Assembly: GCA_900545915.1 (NCBI GenBank)
Contig: URAV01000016.1
Location: forward strand, 1 to 64,000
Source of the DNA: an uncultured Porphyromonadaceae bacterium
Lineage (GTDB): Bacteria > Bacteroidota > Bacteroidia > Bacteroidales > Coprobacteraceae
Direction: 5' to 3'
Length of the DNA: 64,000 bases
The stretch's first letter is position 1, and every line of letters starts with the position of its first letter. The notes beneath the pieces are model-generated. The model worked only from the letters and a program-made list of their open reading frames with translations, did not search any database and was not told where the DNA came from. Positions 35,766 through 44,673 of the stretch are shown in pieces. The position numbers and the translations under genes are program-made.

Positions 35766-36605
35766 ATGATTAGTGATTGGGCTTTAGTCTTAGAGGGTGG
35801 TGGAATGAGAGGAGTCTTTACTTCCGGAGTTTTAGATTATCTTATGGATAAAAATATCTATTTCCCATATACGATAGGTGTATCGGCAGGAGCTTGTAAT
35901 GGATTATCGTATGCTTCGAGACAACGGGGGCGAGCTAAAATTTCGAATATAGACTTATTGGATAAATATCATTATATAAGTCCTAAATTTTTTTGGAGTA
36001 ATAAAAGCATATTGAATATGGACTTTTTATTTGATGAGATGCCCAATAAGGTTCTTCCCTATGATTTTGATACCTATTTTGCATCACCGGATCATTTTAT
36101 TATGGTTACTTCGAATTGCAAAACCGGAAAAGCCGAATACTTTGAAGAAAAACGATCTCCGAAAAGACTGTTGCAGATATGTCGGGCTTCCAGTAGCTTG
36201 CCGTTTGTTTCTCCGATTGTATGGATAGACGGTAAACCTATGTTGGATGGAGGAATTTGTGATCCTGTACCTTTTCGAAAAGCTTGCGAAGATGGGTATG
36301 ATCGGATGGTTTTGGTATTGACACGTAATAAAGGATATAGGAAAGATGAAAAAGAAATGAAACTCCCTTCATTTTTTTATCGTAAATATCCAGCATTAAG
36401 AAATCGGCTTTGCCATCGTATGCGTGAATATAATAAGGCGATGGATGAGATTGAATCGATGGAGAAAAATAGTCGGGCAATTGTCATACGTCCTCAGAAG
36501 CCGTTGGAAGTCGGTAGGATAGAACAGAATATAAAAAAATTGACCGATTTGTATGAAGAAGGCTATCAATGTGCAGAGTCGGTTTTTTCAGGTATTAATT
36601 TATGA
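35766..36605 (+). CDS. Patatin-like phospholipase
   Basis: A 279-aa lipid hydrolase of the RssA/YjjU-like group. The oxyanion motif LEGGGMRG opens the protein, the nucleophile Ser40 is in GVSAG, and the partner Asp161 is in DGG. These form the Ser-Asp dyad of patatins. There is no signal peptide, so the protein is probably cytosolic or membrane-associated on the inner face. Substrate is likely a phospholipid or lysophospholipid; physiological role unknown. Monocistronic by spacing. Confidence 0.9.
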   Translation: MISDWALVLEGGGMRGVFTSGVLDYLMDKNIYFPYTIGVSAGACNGLSYASRQRGRAKISNIDLLDKYHYISPKFFWSNKSILNMDFLFDEMPNKVLPYDFDTYFASPDHFIMVTSNCKTGKAEYFEEKRSPKRLLQICRASSSLPFVSPIVWIDGKPMLDGGICDPVPFRKACEDGYDRMVLVLTRNKGYRKDEKEMKLPSFFYRKYPALRNRLCHRMREYNKAMDEIESMEKNSRAIVIRPQKPLEVGRIEQNIKKLTDLYEEGYQCAESVFSGINL

Positions 36606-36750
36606 GTCTGTGTTAACTTTGTTCAGGCATTTTAGAGGCTTTGTTCGAAATGTCCGGATTATAAAATTTTCTTATTAAAAGACTTAAGCAAGCTCTAAAA
36701 ATGAGTGTAAAAAAAACGATTAAAGAAATCCGTATGTTACGATAATGTTT

Positions 36751-36758
36751 TAATTTTG
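36751..36758 (+). promoter_or_regulatory. -7 box of the MFS transporter gene
   Basis: TAATTTTG matches TAnnTTTG, 23 nt before the ATG at 36782. Confidence 0.5.
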
Positions 36759-36781
36759 CCGACTGAAAAATTTTTAGAGAT

Positions 36782-37945
36782 ATGAAAAAGAGTCTTATAG
36801 CATTGGCATTCGGTACTTTAGGTTTGGGGATTGCTGAATTTGTAATGATGGGAATATTACCGGATGTCGCAAAAAATTTGCATATAAGTATTGCAACGGC
36901 AGGACATTTAATATCTGCCTATGCATTAGGGGTATGTGTTGGTGCACCGTTGCTTATTTTGGCAAGAAAATTTCCTTTGAAACGTATTTTGATGGGCTTG
37001 GTTGCAATTGTTATGATAGGAAATATATGTGCATCTTTAGCTCCGAATTATTGGGTGATGCTTGTTGCTCGTTTTATATCCGGATTACCGCATGGAGCTT
37101 ATTTCGGTGTTGCGTCTATAGTAGCTGAAAAGTTGGCGGATAAAGGAAAGGGATCGGAAGCGGTTTCTATTATGATTGCGGGAATGACTATTGCAAATTT
37201 GTTTGGAGTTCCTTTGGGGACGTCTTTGAGTGCATCGATATCTTGGCGGTTGACTTTCCTTTTGGTAGGAGCATGGAGCGTTATTATTATGTATTATATT
37301 TGGCGGTGGGTTCCTCAAGTCGAGAACTTGCCGGATACGGGGTTGAAAGGACAATTTCGTTTTCTTAAGTCTCCAGCACCATGGTTATTATTAGGTGCGA
37401 CTATGCTGGGAAATGGAGGAGTGTTTTGTTGGTATAGTTATGTAAACCCTTTGTTGACACATGTTTCAGGATTTTCGCCTCATTCCATTACATTCTTTAT
37501 GGTTCTTGCCGGATTTGGTATGGTCGTGGGTAATTTGACAGGAGGAAAGATGTCTGATAAATATACACCGGGAAGAGTAGCGGCCTTTGCGCAAGGGTGT
37601 ATATGTATCGTATTGCTCTTGATTTTCTTTTTTGCAAGAGTCCCGTGGTTATCGGTACTTTTAATGTGCCTTTGTACTGCCGGTCTATTTGCCGTTTCAA
37701 GTCCGCAGCAAGTATTGCTGATTCGTTATTCTAAGGGGGGAGAAATGTTGGGGGCGGCAAGTGTCCAAGTCGCATTCAATTTGGGGAATGCTATCGGAGC
37801 TTACTGCGGCGGATTGCCCTTGCAGGCGAATATGGGTTACCAATATCCGGCACTGATCGGAGCTCCTTTTGCCTTATGCGGTTTTATTTTGTTGACGATC
37901 TTTTTCAAGAAATACGAGTCTCTGAAAGTTTCGTCTTTATCCTGA
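36782..37945 (+). CDS. MFS transporter, DHA1-type efflux family
   Basis: A 387-aa inner-membrane protein with about 12 transmembrane helices and no extra domains. N-terminal GIAEFVMMGILPDVA and the ARFISGLPHGAYFGVA segment of the fifth helix are typical of AraJ/drug-efflux type proton antiporters. Substrate may be a sugar, nucleoside or drug; sequence alone does not tell. It converges with the CAT-fold acetyltransferase gene, with only 4 nt between the stop codons. Confidence 0.88.
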   Translation: MKKSLIALAFGTLGLGIAEFVMMGILPDVAKNLHISIATAGHLISAYALGVCVGAPLLILARKFPLKRILMGLVAIVMIGNICASLAPNYWVMLVARFISGLPHGAYFGVASIVAEKLADKGKGSEAVSIMIAGMTIANLFGVPLGTSLSASISWRLTFLLVGAWSVIIMYYIWRWVPQVENLPDTGLKGQFRFLKSPAPWLLLGATMLGNGGVFCWYSYVNPLLTHVSGFSPHSITFFMVLAGFGMVVGNLTGGKMSDKYTPGRVAAFAQGCICIVLLLIFFFARVPWLSVLLMCLCTAGLFAVSSPQQVLLIRYSKGGEMLGAASVQVAFNLGNAIGAYCGGLPLQANMGYQYPALIGAPFALCGFILLTIFFKKYESLKVSSLS

Positions 37946-37949
37946 CAAT

Positions 37950-38582
37950 TCATAGAGAAGATTGAATATCGATTATTTTTTGTATAAGAAGAGCTGCATC
38001 ACGACCATCCGCAAGTCCATGGTGTGCACTGATAGAGATAGGAAGAGTATATTTCTTTTTTTTTTGTATTAATTTTCCCGTAGAAATTTTAGGTACAGAA
38101 TCTCCGGTCCTGATAGAATCTGCATGTTTCATGTCGGAAAAAGCAAACCAAGGTAAAGCTGAATAGCGTATGAGATCTTTTCTTCCTGTATTTTCAGAGA
38201 AAGATAATCCAGTGCTATTTTTTACTCTGTTTATCTCTTTCTCAGCGTTTTGCATAAAAATATTGAAGTCTGTACTATATTCGAAAAAAGCGAATCCGAA
38301 AGTTCCGTCTTCTCTTCCGATTGTGGGAGAAATATTGATTTTGTCGTATTTCACGACATTTTCACCTTCTATTCGCAGTTTAAAAGCATCTATATCATTG
38401 ATACATTTTAATAGAAAATGTATAGAATAAAGAAAAAAAGGTTTTTCTAATTCTTTGCTCAGCAAATAGATTTTGGTAAAATCAACGGCTGTAGTAATAC
38501 CCCAGAAAGGATCATCGAGTTTTGAAAAGAAATAAAAATGTTCTTTTCTATTCCAAGAGTTTATGTCGATAATTTGTTTCAT
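37950..38582 (-). CDS. Chloramphenicol acetyltransferase-fold protein
   Basis: A 210-aa CoA-dependent acetyltransferase of the CAT family. The catalytic motif HHxxxDG is present as HHGLADG (His187, His188, Asp192), and the N-terminal NRKEHFYFF block is family-typical. The surrounding sequence diverges from clinical resistance CATs, so the natural substrate may be another alcohol and no resistance claim is made. It is convergent with the MFS efflux gene and lies 51 nt downstream in the direction opposite to GH43, which is separate. Confidence 0.8.
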   Translation of the reverse strand: MKQIIDINSWNRKEHFYFFSKLDDPFWGITTAVDFTKIYLLSKELEKPFFLYSIHFLLKCINDIDAFKLRIEGENVVKYDKINISPTIGREDGTFGFAFFEYSTDFNIFMQNAEKEINRVKNSTGLSFSENTGRKDLIRYSALPWFAFSDMKHADSIRTGDSVPKISTGKLIQKKKKYTLPISISAHHGLADGRDAALLIQKIIDIQSSL

Positions 38583-38633
38583 TTTTCCAAATCCGTATTT
38601 TTATTGTATATTTTAGAAAGGTCCTTAATATCA

Positions 38634-40157
38634 TTATTGAATAATGAAATATGAAAATTCAGCAGGTTGATCAGATTCTCCGCAATGAATAAGTCCGGGA
38701 CGGGCGACTCTGTCCCAGCGATCTAATTGGTTATATCCGTTCTTGTCTGTATTTATTATATGCCAATCTTTTTGATTCTTACTCCAGAAAAAAGAACAAT
38801 TGCATCCTTCTGTTATTTTTATTTTCAGATAAGGTTTATTTGTCGGTAAATTCATTTTTCTTATGATATTTTCTTTCCCGTCTTTTATTTCCTTTAAAAT
38901 TAACTCATTATTTTGGTATCCCAATATAACCAGATTTTTGTCATCGCCATAAAAAGTAAGGCCTTTCAAACTTTTGTTCGAATTTGTTACTTGGGTTTCA
39001 AATGAATAATTCGGTTTTACGGATCGTACACATAAGGCAGTTCCGTTTTGACTGTTATTTTTTTGAGTGCCGCTGAGCAATAGATGTCCATTACCTGTTT
39101 TTATATCTATATCTGAATAGAGGTAATTCCAGCACCAGTCGTTTTTAAGTTTTTTACTTTTGAAATTGTCCCGAAATTCGTTTATGATTTTTTGTTTTGT
39201 TCCGGTAAATGGTACGGGTTGTTGAAGTTGAGCTATATCTCCAGACTTGAATCGAAGCCATTGATCTTTATCTATGGTCAGCTCTAATAAAATAGGCTGC
39301 CTTCCTGTAAAAAATCCCGCTCCATTTAAATAAGCATGACAAAGATAAAACATGCGTCCATCCGGAGTTGTCGTCACAGTACCGTGTCCACAAGAAAGAA
39401 TGTCGTTACTTCCTGTAAGAATCGGGTTACCCTCATATTTCTCATAAGGGCCTTTCAGTGTTTTTGAGCGGGCGACATAAACCTGATAATCGCTTTTAGG
39501 ACCGCAACAGTTATTCGTTGCATACATTAAGTAATAGTAGTTGCCTTTTTTAAACCAATATTGACCTTCCATTAAAGTGTGGTCGTCATCCCGTAGAAGG
39601 GTAAAAGGTTCTCCTTCGAGCCGTAATCCGTCTTTAGACATTTTGTTACACAATAATTCTATCGGGCGTTTGTCAAGACCGTAAGCTTTCCAAGTGATAT
39701 ATAAATCTCCGTTATCTTCCATGACAAAAGCGTCGATAGCTTCTTTTCCGAACTTGACTAATAATCCATGATCCGTAAACTCTTTTTCCGGATCATCGGA
39801 AGTCGCAACACCTATATACGAAACGCCGTTCTTATCTCGAGCAGTATAATAAACATAAACTTTGTTATTATGGTAAAACAATTCGGGAGCCCAGAACGAA
39901 GAGAGTGTCCATTCGGGTTGTTTATTGAATATATGTCCGGTCTGTTTCCAGTTGATCAAGTCGTTTGACTTAAACATCGGATAATACGGAGCCCATTCTG
40001 AGGATGTCCCTGTCGCATAATAAGTGTTGCCGATTCTGATAATCGTAGGGTCGGCCAGATCGCCCCGAATTACCGGATTATTGTATGTTTCTACTTGCTG
40101 TCCTGATGTAAAATGAATGCATGATATACAAGCGAATAATAGTAATAATTTTTTCAT
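38634..40157 (-). CDS. GH43-family glycosidase, exported
   Basis: A 507-aa protein with a signal peptide (1-19). The N-terminal five-bladed beta-propeller (about 22-310) carries the three catalytic acids of GH43: Asp36 in ADPTI, Asp142 in IDAFV and Glu197 in MEGQYW. The C-terminal 190 residues form a beta-sandwich accessory domain. GH43 enzymes act on arabinose- or xylose-containing glycans as arabinofuranosidases or xylosidases; which applies here is not clear. The gene lies upstream of the CAT-fold gene on the same strand and 221 nt below the WG-repeat gene. A perfect palindrome lies just upstream of its start. Confidence 0.9.
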   Translation of the reverse strand: MKKLLLLFACISCIHFTSGQQVETYNNPVIRGDLADPTIIRIGNTYYATGTSSEWAPYYPMFKSNDLINWKQTGHIFNKQPEWTLSSFWAPELFYHNNKVYVYYTARDKNGVSYIGVATSDDPEKEFTDHGLLVKFGKEAIDAFVMEDNGDLYITWKAYGLDKRPIELLCNKMSKDGLRLEGEPFTLLRDDDHTLMEGQYWFKKGNYYYLMYATNNCCGPKSDYQVYVARSKTLKGPYEKYEGNPILTGSNDILSCGHGTVTTTPDGRMFYLCHAYLNGAGFFTGRQPILLELTIDKDQWLRFKSGDIAQLQQPVPFTGTKQKIINEFRDNFKSKKLKNDWCWNYLYSDIDIKTGNGHLLLSGTQKNNSQNGTALCVRSVKPNYSFETQVTNSNKSLKGLTFYGDDKNLVILGYQNNELILKEIKDGKENIIRKMNLPTNKPYLKIKITEGCNCSFFWSKNQKDWHIINTDKNGYNQLDRWDRVARPGLIHCGESDQPAEFSYFIIQ

Positions 40158-40196
40158 GTGTGTGTAGTTTGTGTGGTGAATTATTATTTTAGATTT

Positions 40197-40220
40197 TCAT
40201 CGGTTAGACTTAACCGATGA
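40197..40220. promoter_or_regulatory. 24-bp palindrome upstream of the GH43 gene
   Basis: TCATCGGTTA (40197-40206) and TAACCGATGA (40211-40220) form a perfect 10-bp inverted repeat with a 4-nt loop, 40 nt before the GH43 start. It could be a regulator binding site, an RNA hairpin in the leader, or a terminator of the upstream WG-repeat gene; there is no T-tract, which favours one of the first two. Confidence 0.5.
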
Positions 40221-40378
40221 TAAATAAACTTTTAGTGAATTATTTGAAAAATAAAAGGTAACGATTTAGCGACCGTGCGAATTTCAGTGTTTTAAATTGT
40301 TATGCTGTCTAATAACTCTTCTAACTACAAAAATAAAACAATCACTTAAAAGAACAAAATTTTGGGCATATTTTGTAA

Positions 40379-40972
40379 TCAGGGATTTGTTATAATAAGG
40401 TTGCTTGGTCGTTCTTTATAGCTGTGTTTAACAGCTATAATGGTATTCTTGTTTAACAGAGTGACCTCTATCATCGTAATATTTTTGATAGCATCCTTTA
40501 TCTTTATCATCATCCAATCATTAGAGTTATCATAAGGCAAATAGAACCATCGGGCTAATCCTATAAAACCAATTCGATATTGTCTATTTTCTTTATCATC
40601 TATAATTTGCGTTGGTATCCATTCCATAACACTGAATTGAGGGAGTAGTGCTCCAGTCTTATCTATATAGAACCATTTATCACTCTCCCAATAATGATAT
40701 TCCCCTTTAGAATTTGGTACTACTTTTTTTTCTCCTTTATTTGTAACTTTCGCTCTTCCATTCTTAAAAGGAAAACCAAAAGCAAATTGAGGTTTAATGA
40801 TAATTGCCCCCTTTTCATCTATATATCCTATACGCCCCCGCCTATCTACAATGCGGCGCATTCCGTCTTGTATATAGTCTTCACCATTATCAATCTGATA
40901 GACTGTATAACATTTATTTGATATACATCCGATAAATAACAATAAGATAAAAAGCCCGATGTAATATTTCAT
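40379..40972 (-). CDS. WG-repeat lipoprotein
   Basis: A 197-aa protein with a lipobox-like Cys in LFIGCIS after a hydrophobic N-terminus. At least two WG-type repeats are visible (GRIGYIDEKGAIIIKPQF and the WFYIDKTGALL segment), short beta units common in Bacteroidales surface or periplasmic proteins and thought to bind other molecules. The frame opens at 41047, but that would overlap the ACAD terminator; the ATG at 40972 follows a -7 box and begins the lipoprotein signal. The function is unknown. Confidence 0.75.
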   Translation of the reverse strand: MKYYIGLFILLLFIGCISNKCYTVYQIDNGEDYIQDGMRRIVDRRGRIGYIDEKGAIIIKPQFAFGFPFKNGRAKVTNKGEKKVVPNSKGEYHYWESDKWFYIDKTGALLPQFSVMEWIPTQIIDDKENRQYRIGFIGLARWFYLPYDNSNDWMMIKIKDAIKNITMIEVTLLNKNTIIAVKHSYKERPSNLIITNP

Positions 40973-41019
40973 AATAAGATATACTTTATCGTTTTCTCTT
41001 GATAAACTATGTTGGGTTA

Positions 41020-41027
41020 CAAATATA
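41020..41027 (-). promoter_or_regulatory. -7 box of the WG-repeat gene
   Basis: On the minus strand 41027-41020 reads TATATTTG, matching TAnnTTTG, 47 nt before the ATG at 40972 and just after the preceding operon's terminator. Confidence 0.55.
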
Positions 41028-41032
41028 AGAAA

Positions 41033-41070
41033 AAGAGGCCATCTCAAATTGTATTTTGAGACAGCCTCTT
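41033..41070 (-). terminator. Terminator of the etf-acyl-CoA dehydrogenase operon
   Basis: AAGAGGC...TCTCAAA pairs with TTTGAGA...GCCTCTT around a short mismatch, and the minus strand continues with a T-rich tract. It lies 20 nt after the acyl-CoA dehydrogenase stop. Confidence 0.85.
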
Positions 41071-41089
41071 CTGGATTTTTGTAAGGAGA

Positions 41090-42796
41090 TTATCCTTTGC
41101 GATAAAATTCTAAATCTTCAACATTGAATTTATTGATAAATTCAGCCAGTTTTTTTACTTCAGCTTCTCCGAAATGAATATATACTTCTGCTGAATTGCG
41201 GAATGAATCGCATCGGGTCGTATCTAATAGCAATAAATGTCCCATAATGATGTGACCGGCCATTTCTACCATGCGACGTGCATGAAAATCAATATATTCG
41301 TTGTCTTTAGTTTCGACAACCGAAGCCACTGTTTTTTCATAAATTTCAGTCATGGCTTTTAACCGGTTTTGTAAAGGAATTAGTTCCGGACAGATTGTTT
41401 CCTGTTCATAAAATTTCATCATGTTAAGGAATGTTCCGGTAGTTACGTGACGAATGGCAGCGACGACTTGCAGTTGTGTTGTCCCTTCATAAATAGAAGT
41501 AATACGTGCATCTCGGTAAATGCGTTCACAAGCATAGTCTTTCATGAATCCCGAACCTCCGTGTATCTGTACGCAGTCATAAGCATTCTGATTACAGAAT
41601 TCACTGCTCATTCCTTTGGCAAGAGGGGTGAAAGCATCTGCTTGTCTTTGATATTTCTTCATTTCGTCACGTTCCTCTTTTTCGAGTTTACGTTCTTTTG
41701 AAATATCTTCATAAACCTTATACATATCCACAAAACGGGTTGTCTCATAAAGTAGTGAACGTGATGCATCGAGTTTTGCTTTCATCAGCGATAACATTTC
41801 ATAAACAGCAGGGAATTCGATGATTGCTTTACCGAACTGTCGCCGTTCTTGCGCATAGGTAAGAGCTTCTCGATAGGCTGCTTCAGATACTCCGACCGAT
41901 TGTGCTGCAATTCCCAGACGAGCACCGTTCATCAATGCCATGACATATTTGATCAACCCCATTTTACGATCTCCGCAAAGTTCGGCTTTGGCATTTTTGA
42001 ATACCAGTTCACAAGTAGGAGAACCCTTGATTCCCATTTTGTTTTCTATGCGTCGAACGGTTACGCCACCATCATTTTTATCGTATATAAACATTGATAA
42101 TCCACGACCGTCTTTAGTTCCCTCTTCCGAACGAGCCAGAACAAGGGCTATATGTCCGTCTCCATTTGTAATGAATCGTTTTACACCATTCAAATACCAG
42201 CATCCGTCTTTTTCACTGTAAGTTGCTTTTAACATAACAGCTTGAAGATCTGAACCAGCATCCGGCTCGGTCAAGTCCATAGCCATAGTTTCTCCGGCAC
42301 AGACACGAGGGAGATATTTCTGTTTTTGTTCTTCGTTAGCAAATTCGTAGATAGTCTCAGCACAATCTTGCAATCCCCAAATATTAACAAATCCAGCATC
42401 AGCGCGACTTACCATATCGGCTGCCATGATATACGGTACAAGAGAAAAATTCAATCCGTTGTATCGGCGAGGGATAGAAATGCCCATTAAACCGGCTTTT
42501 ACAAGGGCGTCCAGATTCTTTTCTGTTCCGGAAGCATATTTAACCCGTCCGTTTATAACTTGAGGGCCTTCATGATCTACACTTTCAGCATTAGGAGCAA
42601 CGATGTCTCCGCATATTTCACCGGCGATTTCAAGAACTTTTTCATAACTGTCCATAGCGTCTTCAAAATCGATAGGAGCATAGTCATATTTTTCGGCATC
42701 AGTATAGTTCCGTTCTTTAAGAGCTACCAAACGCTTCATTAGCGGGTGGTTCAAGTGATGTTTAAGGTCACTGTTATCTAAATAAAAATTAGCCAT
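41090..42796 (-). CDS. Acyl-CoA dehydrogenase
   Basis: A 568-aa FAD enzyme that makes a trans-2 double bond in acyl-CoA and passes electrons to ETF. The acyl-CoA dehydrogenase core is followed by a C-terminal extension (about residues 430-568), so it is longer than the usual 380-residue enzyme. IHGGSGFMKDYACERIYRD is the conserved C-terminal domain segment, and YEGTTQLQ carries the Glu-containing loop of the family. Upstream in the same operon are etfB and etfA, its electron partners. The substrate chain length is not determined; a short-chain or fermentation role is possible. Confidence 0.9.
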   Translation of the reverse strand: MANFYLDNSDLKHHLNHPLMKRLVALKERNYTDAEKYDYAPIDFEDAMDSYEKVLEIAGEICGDIVAPNAESVDHEGPQVINGRVKYASGTEKNLDALVKAGLMGISIPRRYNGLNFSLVPYIMAADMVSRADAGFVNIWGLQDCAETIYEFANEEQKQKYLPRVCAGETMAMDLTEPDAGSDLQAVMLKATYSEKDGCWYLNGVKRFITNGDGHIALVLARSEEGTKDGRGLSMFIYDKNDGGVTVRRIENKMGIKGSPTCELVFKNAKAELCGDRKMGLIKYVMALMNGARLGIAAQSVGVSEAAYREALTYAQERRQFGKAIIEFPAVYEMLSLMKAKLDASRSLLYETTRFVDMYKVYEDISKERKLEKEERDEMKKYQRQADAFTPLAKGMSSEFCNQNAYDCVQIHGGSGFMKDYACERIYRDARITSIYEGTTQLQVVAAIRHVTTGTFLNMMKFYEQETICPELIPLQNRLKAMTEIYEKTVASVVETKDNEYIDFHARRMVEMAGHIIMGHLLLLDTTRCDSFRNSAEVYIHFGEAEVKKLAEFINKFNVEDLEFYRKG

Positions 42797-42842
42797 ATTC
42801 TTTTTAATTGTTTTGTTTTGTTATTATCTATGATAAAGAAAA

Positions 42843-43592
42843 TTAGTTTTCGTTGAAATAAAAAACGATTGGGATGTTAAGACTGCTTTTTCGAGGTTCT
42901 CCATATTTTGTTGCCGGAATCCAAGGATTCTTTGCAGACTGTTTCATCAGTTTTCTCGCTAATCGCACGGCTTCTTCATCCATTTCTTTTTCAGCATGGT
43001 CTTTAATTCTGAAATTCGTGATATGCCCTTCTTTGTCGATGAAAATTGTAAGTACGACTTTTCCTTCGGAATATTTAAATAAAGATTTTCGAGGATATCG
43101 TATATTTTTCTTCACAAATTGAGACAAAGCTTTATTTCCATCAGGATATTCCGGAAGTTTGAAAACTTCTGAAAAAGGAATTTTTTCCCCTTCTTTATCA
43201 TAGTACTCACCAGAAATGAAAGTTCCGTTATGGTAAATTTCTTTTTCTTTCAGATTACCATTTTCATAATAGATAATTTGTTCACCGTCTTGTTGGTTCA
43301 TTTTCCAATGATTTATTTTGTGTATTTTGCCATTAGGAAAAAGTAAGACGGCTTTCCCGTTTCTTATGCGTCGGTCTTCTTCATAAAGTGCATATTCTGC
43401 AGTCCATGTAGGAATTCCTTCCATAGTATAGAAATTTACAACTTTTTTACCTATTTCCCAGTGGGCGATAGCAAATTCTACAGCCTTATTTTTAGGACAC
43501 CACCGATAATTTTTATCGATAAAAATTGTATCCTGTGCAAATATTGGAGAAGCGAAGAAGATTGCTATAATGGGTAAAAGACGGACTTTCAT
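42843..43592 (-). CDS. TonB C-terminal domain protein with MORN-like repeats
   Basis: A 249-aa exported protein with a signal peptide (1-19). Residues about 60-140 hold short repeats of the MORN type (GKIHKINHW, ENGNLKEKEIYHNG), and the C-terminal 90 residues are a TonB-C domain (VKKNIRYPRKSL, SEGKVVLTIFIDKEGHI). TonB-C domains act in outer-membrane energy coupling or, in this combination, in signalling with peptidase partners. It lies between etfA and the acyl-CoA dehydrogenase gene, 13 nt after etfA and 46 nt before the dehydrogenase, so is probably co-transcribed. Why it is there is unclear. Confidence 0.85.
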   Translation of the reverse strand: MKVRLLPIIAIFFASPIFAQDTIFIDKNYRWCPKNKAVEFAIAHWEIGKKVVNFYTMEGIPTWTAEYALYEEDRRIRNGKAVLLFPNGKIHKINHWKMNQQDGEQIIYYENGNLKEKEIYHNGTFISGEYYDKEGEKIPFSEVFKLPEYPDGNKALSQFVKKNIRYPRKSLFKYSEGKVVLTIFIDKEGHITNFRIKDHAEKEMDEEAVRLARKLMKQSAKNPWIPATKYGEPRKSSLNIPIVFYFNEN

Positions 43593-43605
43593 GATAAAAG
43601 ATGAT

Positions 43606-44625
43606 TTATTTACTATTCTTCTTATAATATTTGATCATTTTCGGAAGAATATCTTCTACTGTTCCGGTAATTACATAGTCTGCTATCGTATTGATCGGCG
43701 CATTCGGATCATTGTTGATTGCGATGATCATAGAACTGTCTTGCATGCCGGCTATATGTTGTATTTGTCCGGAGATACCACAAGCGATATACAATTTCGG
43801 ACGTACGGTAACCCCTGTTTGGCCGATTTGCCGTTCATGCTCTGCATAACCTGCATCGACAGCGGCACGTGAAGCTCCTACTTCTGCACCGATAGTAGCA
43901 GCGAGATCATAAAGCAATTTGAAATTTTCTTTTGATCCTACTCCATAACCTCCGGCAACGATAATCGGTGCACTTTTGATATTGACTTTTGATTTTTCTA
44001 TCTGCCGTTCAATTACAGAAACAACAAAATCCTCATCCGAAACATATTTGGATGCATCCAGCTTAACTACTTCGCCTTTATATGTAGGAGAAACGATCTC
44101 TTTTTTCATTACTCCTTCGCGAACTGTTGCCATTTGAGGACGACACTCCGGATTAACGATGGTTGCGACGATATTTCCACCGAAAGCCGGGCGGATTTGG
44201 TATAATAAATTTTCGTAAGATTTTCCTGCTTTTTTATCTTCGTGAGATCCTATTTCGAGAGCAGTACAATCTGCTGTCAATCCGCTGTGCAAGGCTGAAG
44301 AAACACGAGGCCCTAAATCCCGACCGATGCTGGTTGCACCCATAAGGCAAATTTGAGGTTTTTTTTCTTTAAACAGGTTAATAAGAACAGATGCATGAGG
44401 TTGTGACGTATAAGGATAAAGCCTTTTGTCATCGACAAGATAAACCGTATCAGCTCCGTATGGAAAAATTTGTTTTTCTACTCCGTCTAAATTGTTTCCG
44501 ATAACGAGAGCCTCAAGTTTACAATTCAATTGATTGGCCAACGAACGGCCTTTAGTAAGCAATTCCAAGCTTACATCGGCGATGATGCCGTCTTCTATTT
44601 CGCAATATACAAATAAGTTATTCAT
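43606..44625 (-). CDS. etfA: Electron transfer flavoprotein alpha subunit
   Basis: A 339-aa FAD-binding subunit of the ETF that carries electrons from acyl-CoA dehydrogenase. The C-terminal FAD-binding segments GQTGVTVRPKLYIACGISG and QHIAGMQDSSMIIAIN are present. It follows etfB by 48 nt in the same operon. Whether this ETF bifurcates electrons or only transfers them cannot be read from here. Confidence 0.95.
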   Translation of the reverse strand: MNNLFVYCEIEDGIIADVSLELLTKGRSLANQLNCKLEALVIGNNLDGVEKQIFPYGADTVYLVDDKRLYPYTSQPHASVLINLFKEKKPQICLMGATSIGRDLGPRVSSALHSGLTADCTALEIGSHEDKKAGKSYENLLYQIRPAFGGNIVATIVNPECRPQMATVREGVMKKEIVSPTYKGEVVKLDASKYVSDEDFVVSVIERQIEKSKVNIKSAPIIVAGGYGVGSKENFKLLYDLAATIGAEVGASRAAVDAGYAEHERQIGQTGVTVRPKLYIACGISGQIQHIAGMQDSSMIIAINNDPNAPINTIADYVITGTVEDILPKMIKYYKKNSK

Positions 44626-44673
44626 ACGATTTTCTTTTGGAGAGTTAATGATTTTTTATCACGTATCTGATTA

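Noticed and set aside
36606..36740. Possible third copy of the dispersed repeat before the MFS gene
   Set aside because: Short TCTAAAA/GAC-like strings occur, but neither the core nor the terminal inverted repeats are present.
37950..38582. Antibiotic-resistance gene call for the CAT-fold protein
   Set aside because: Only the family motif is visible; sequence diverges from known resistance enzymes and no mobile context is present.
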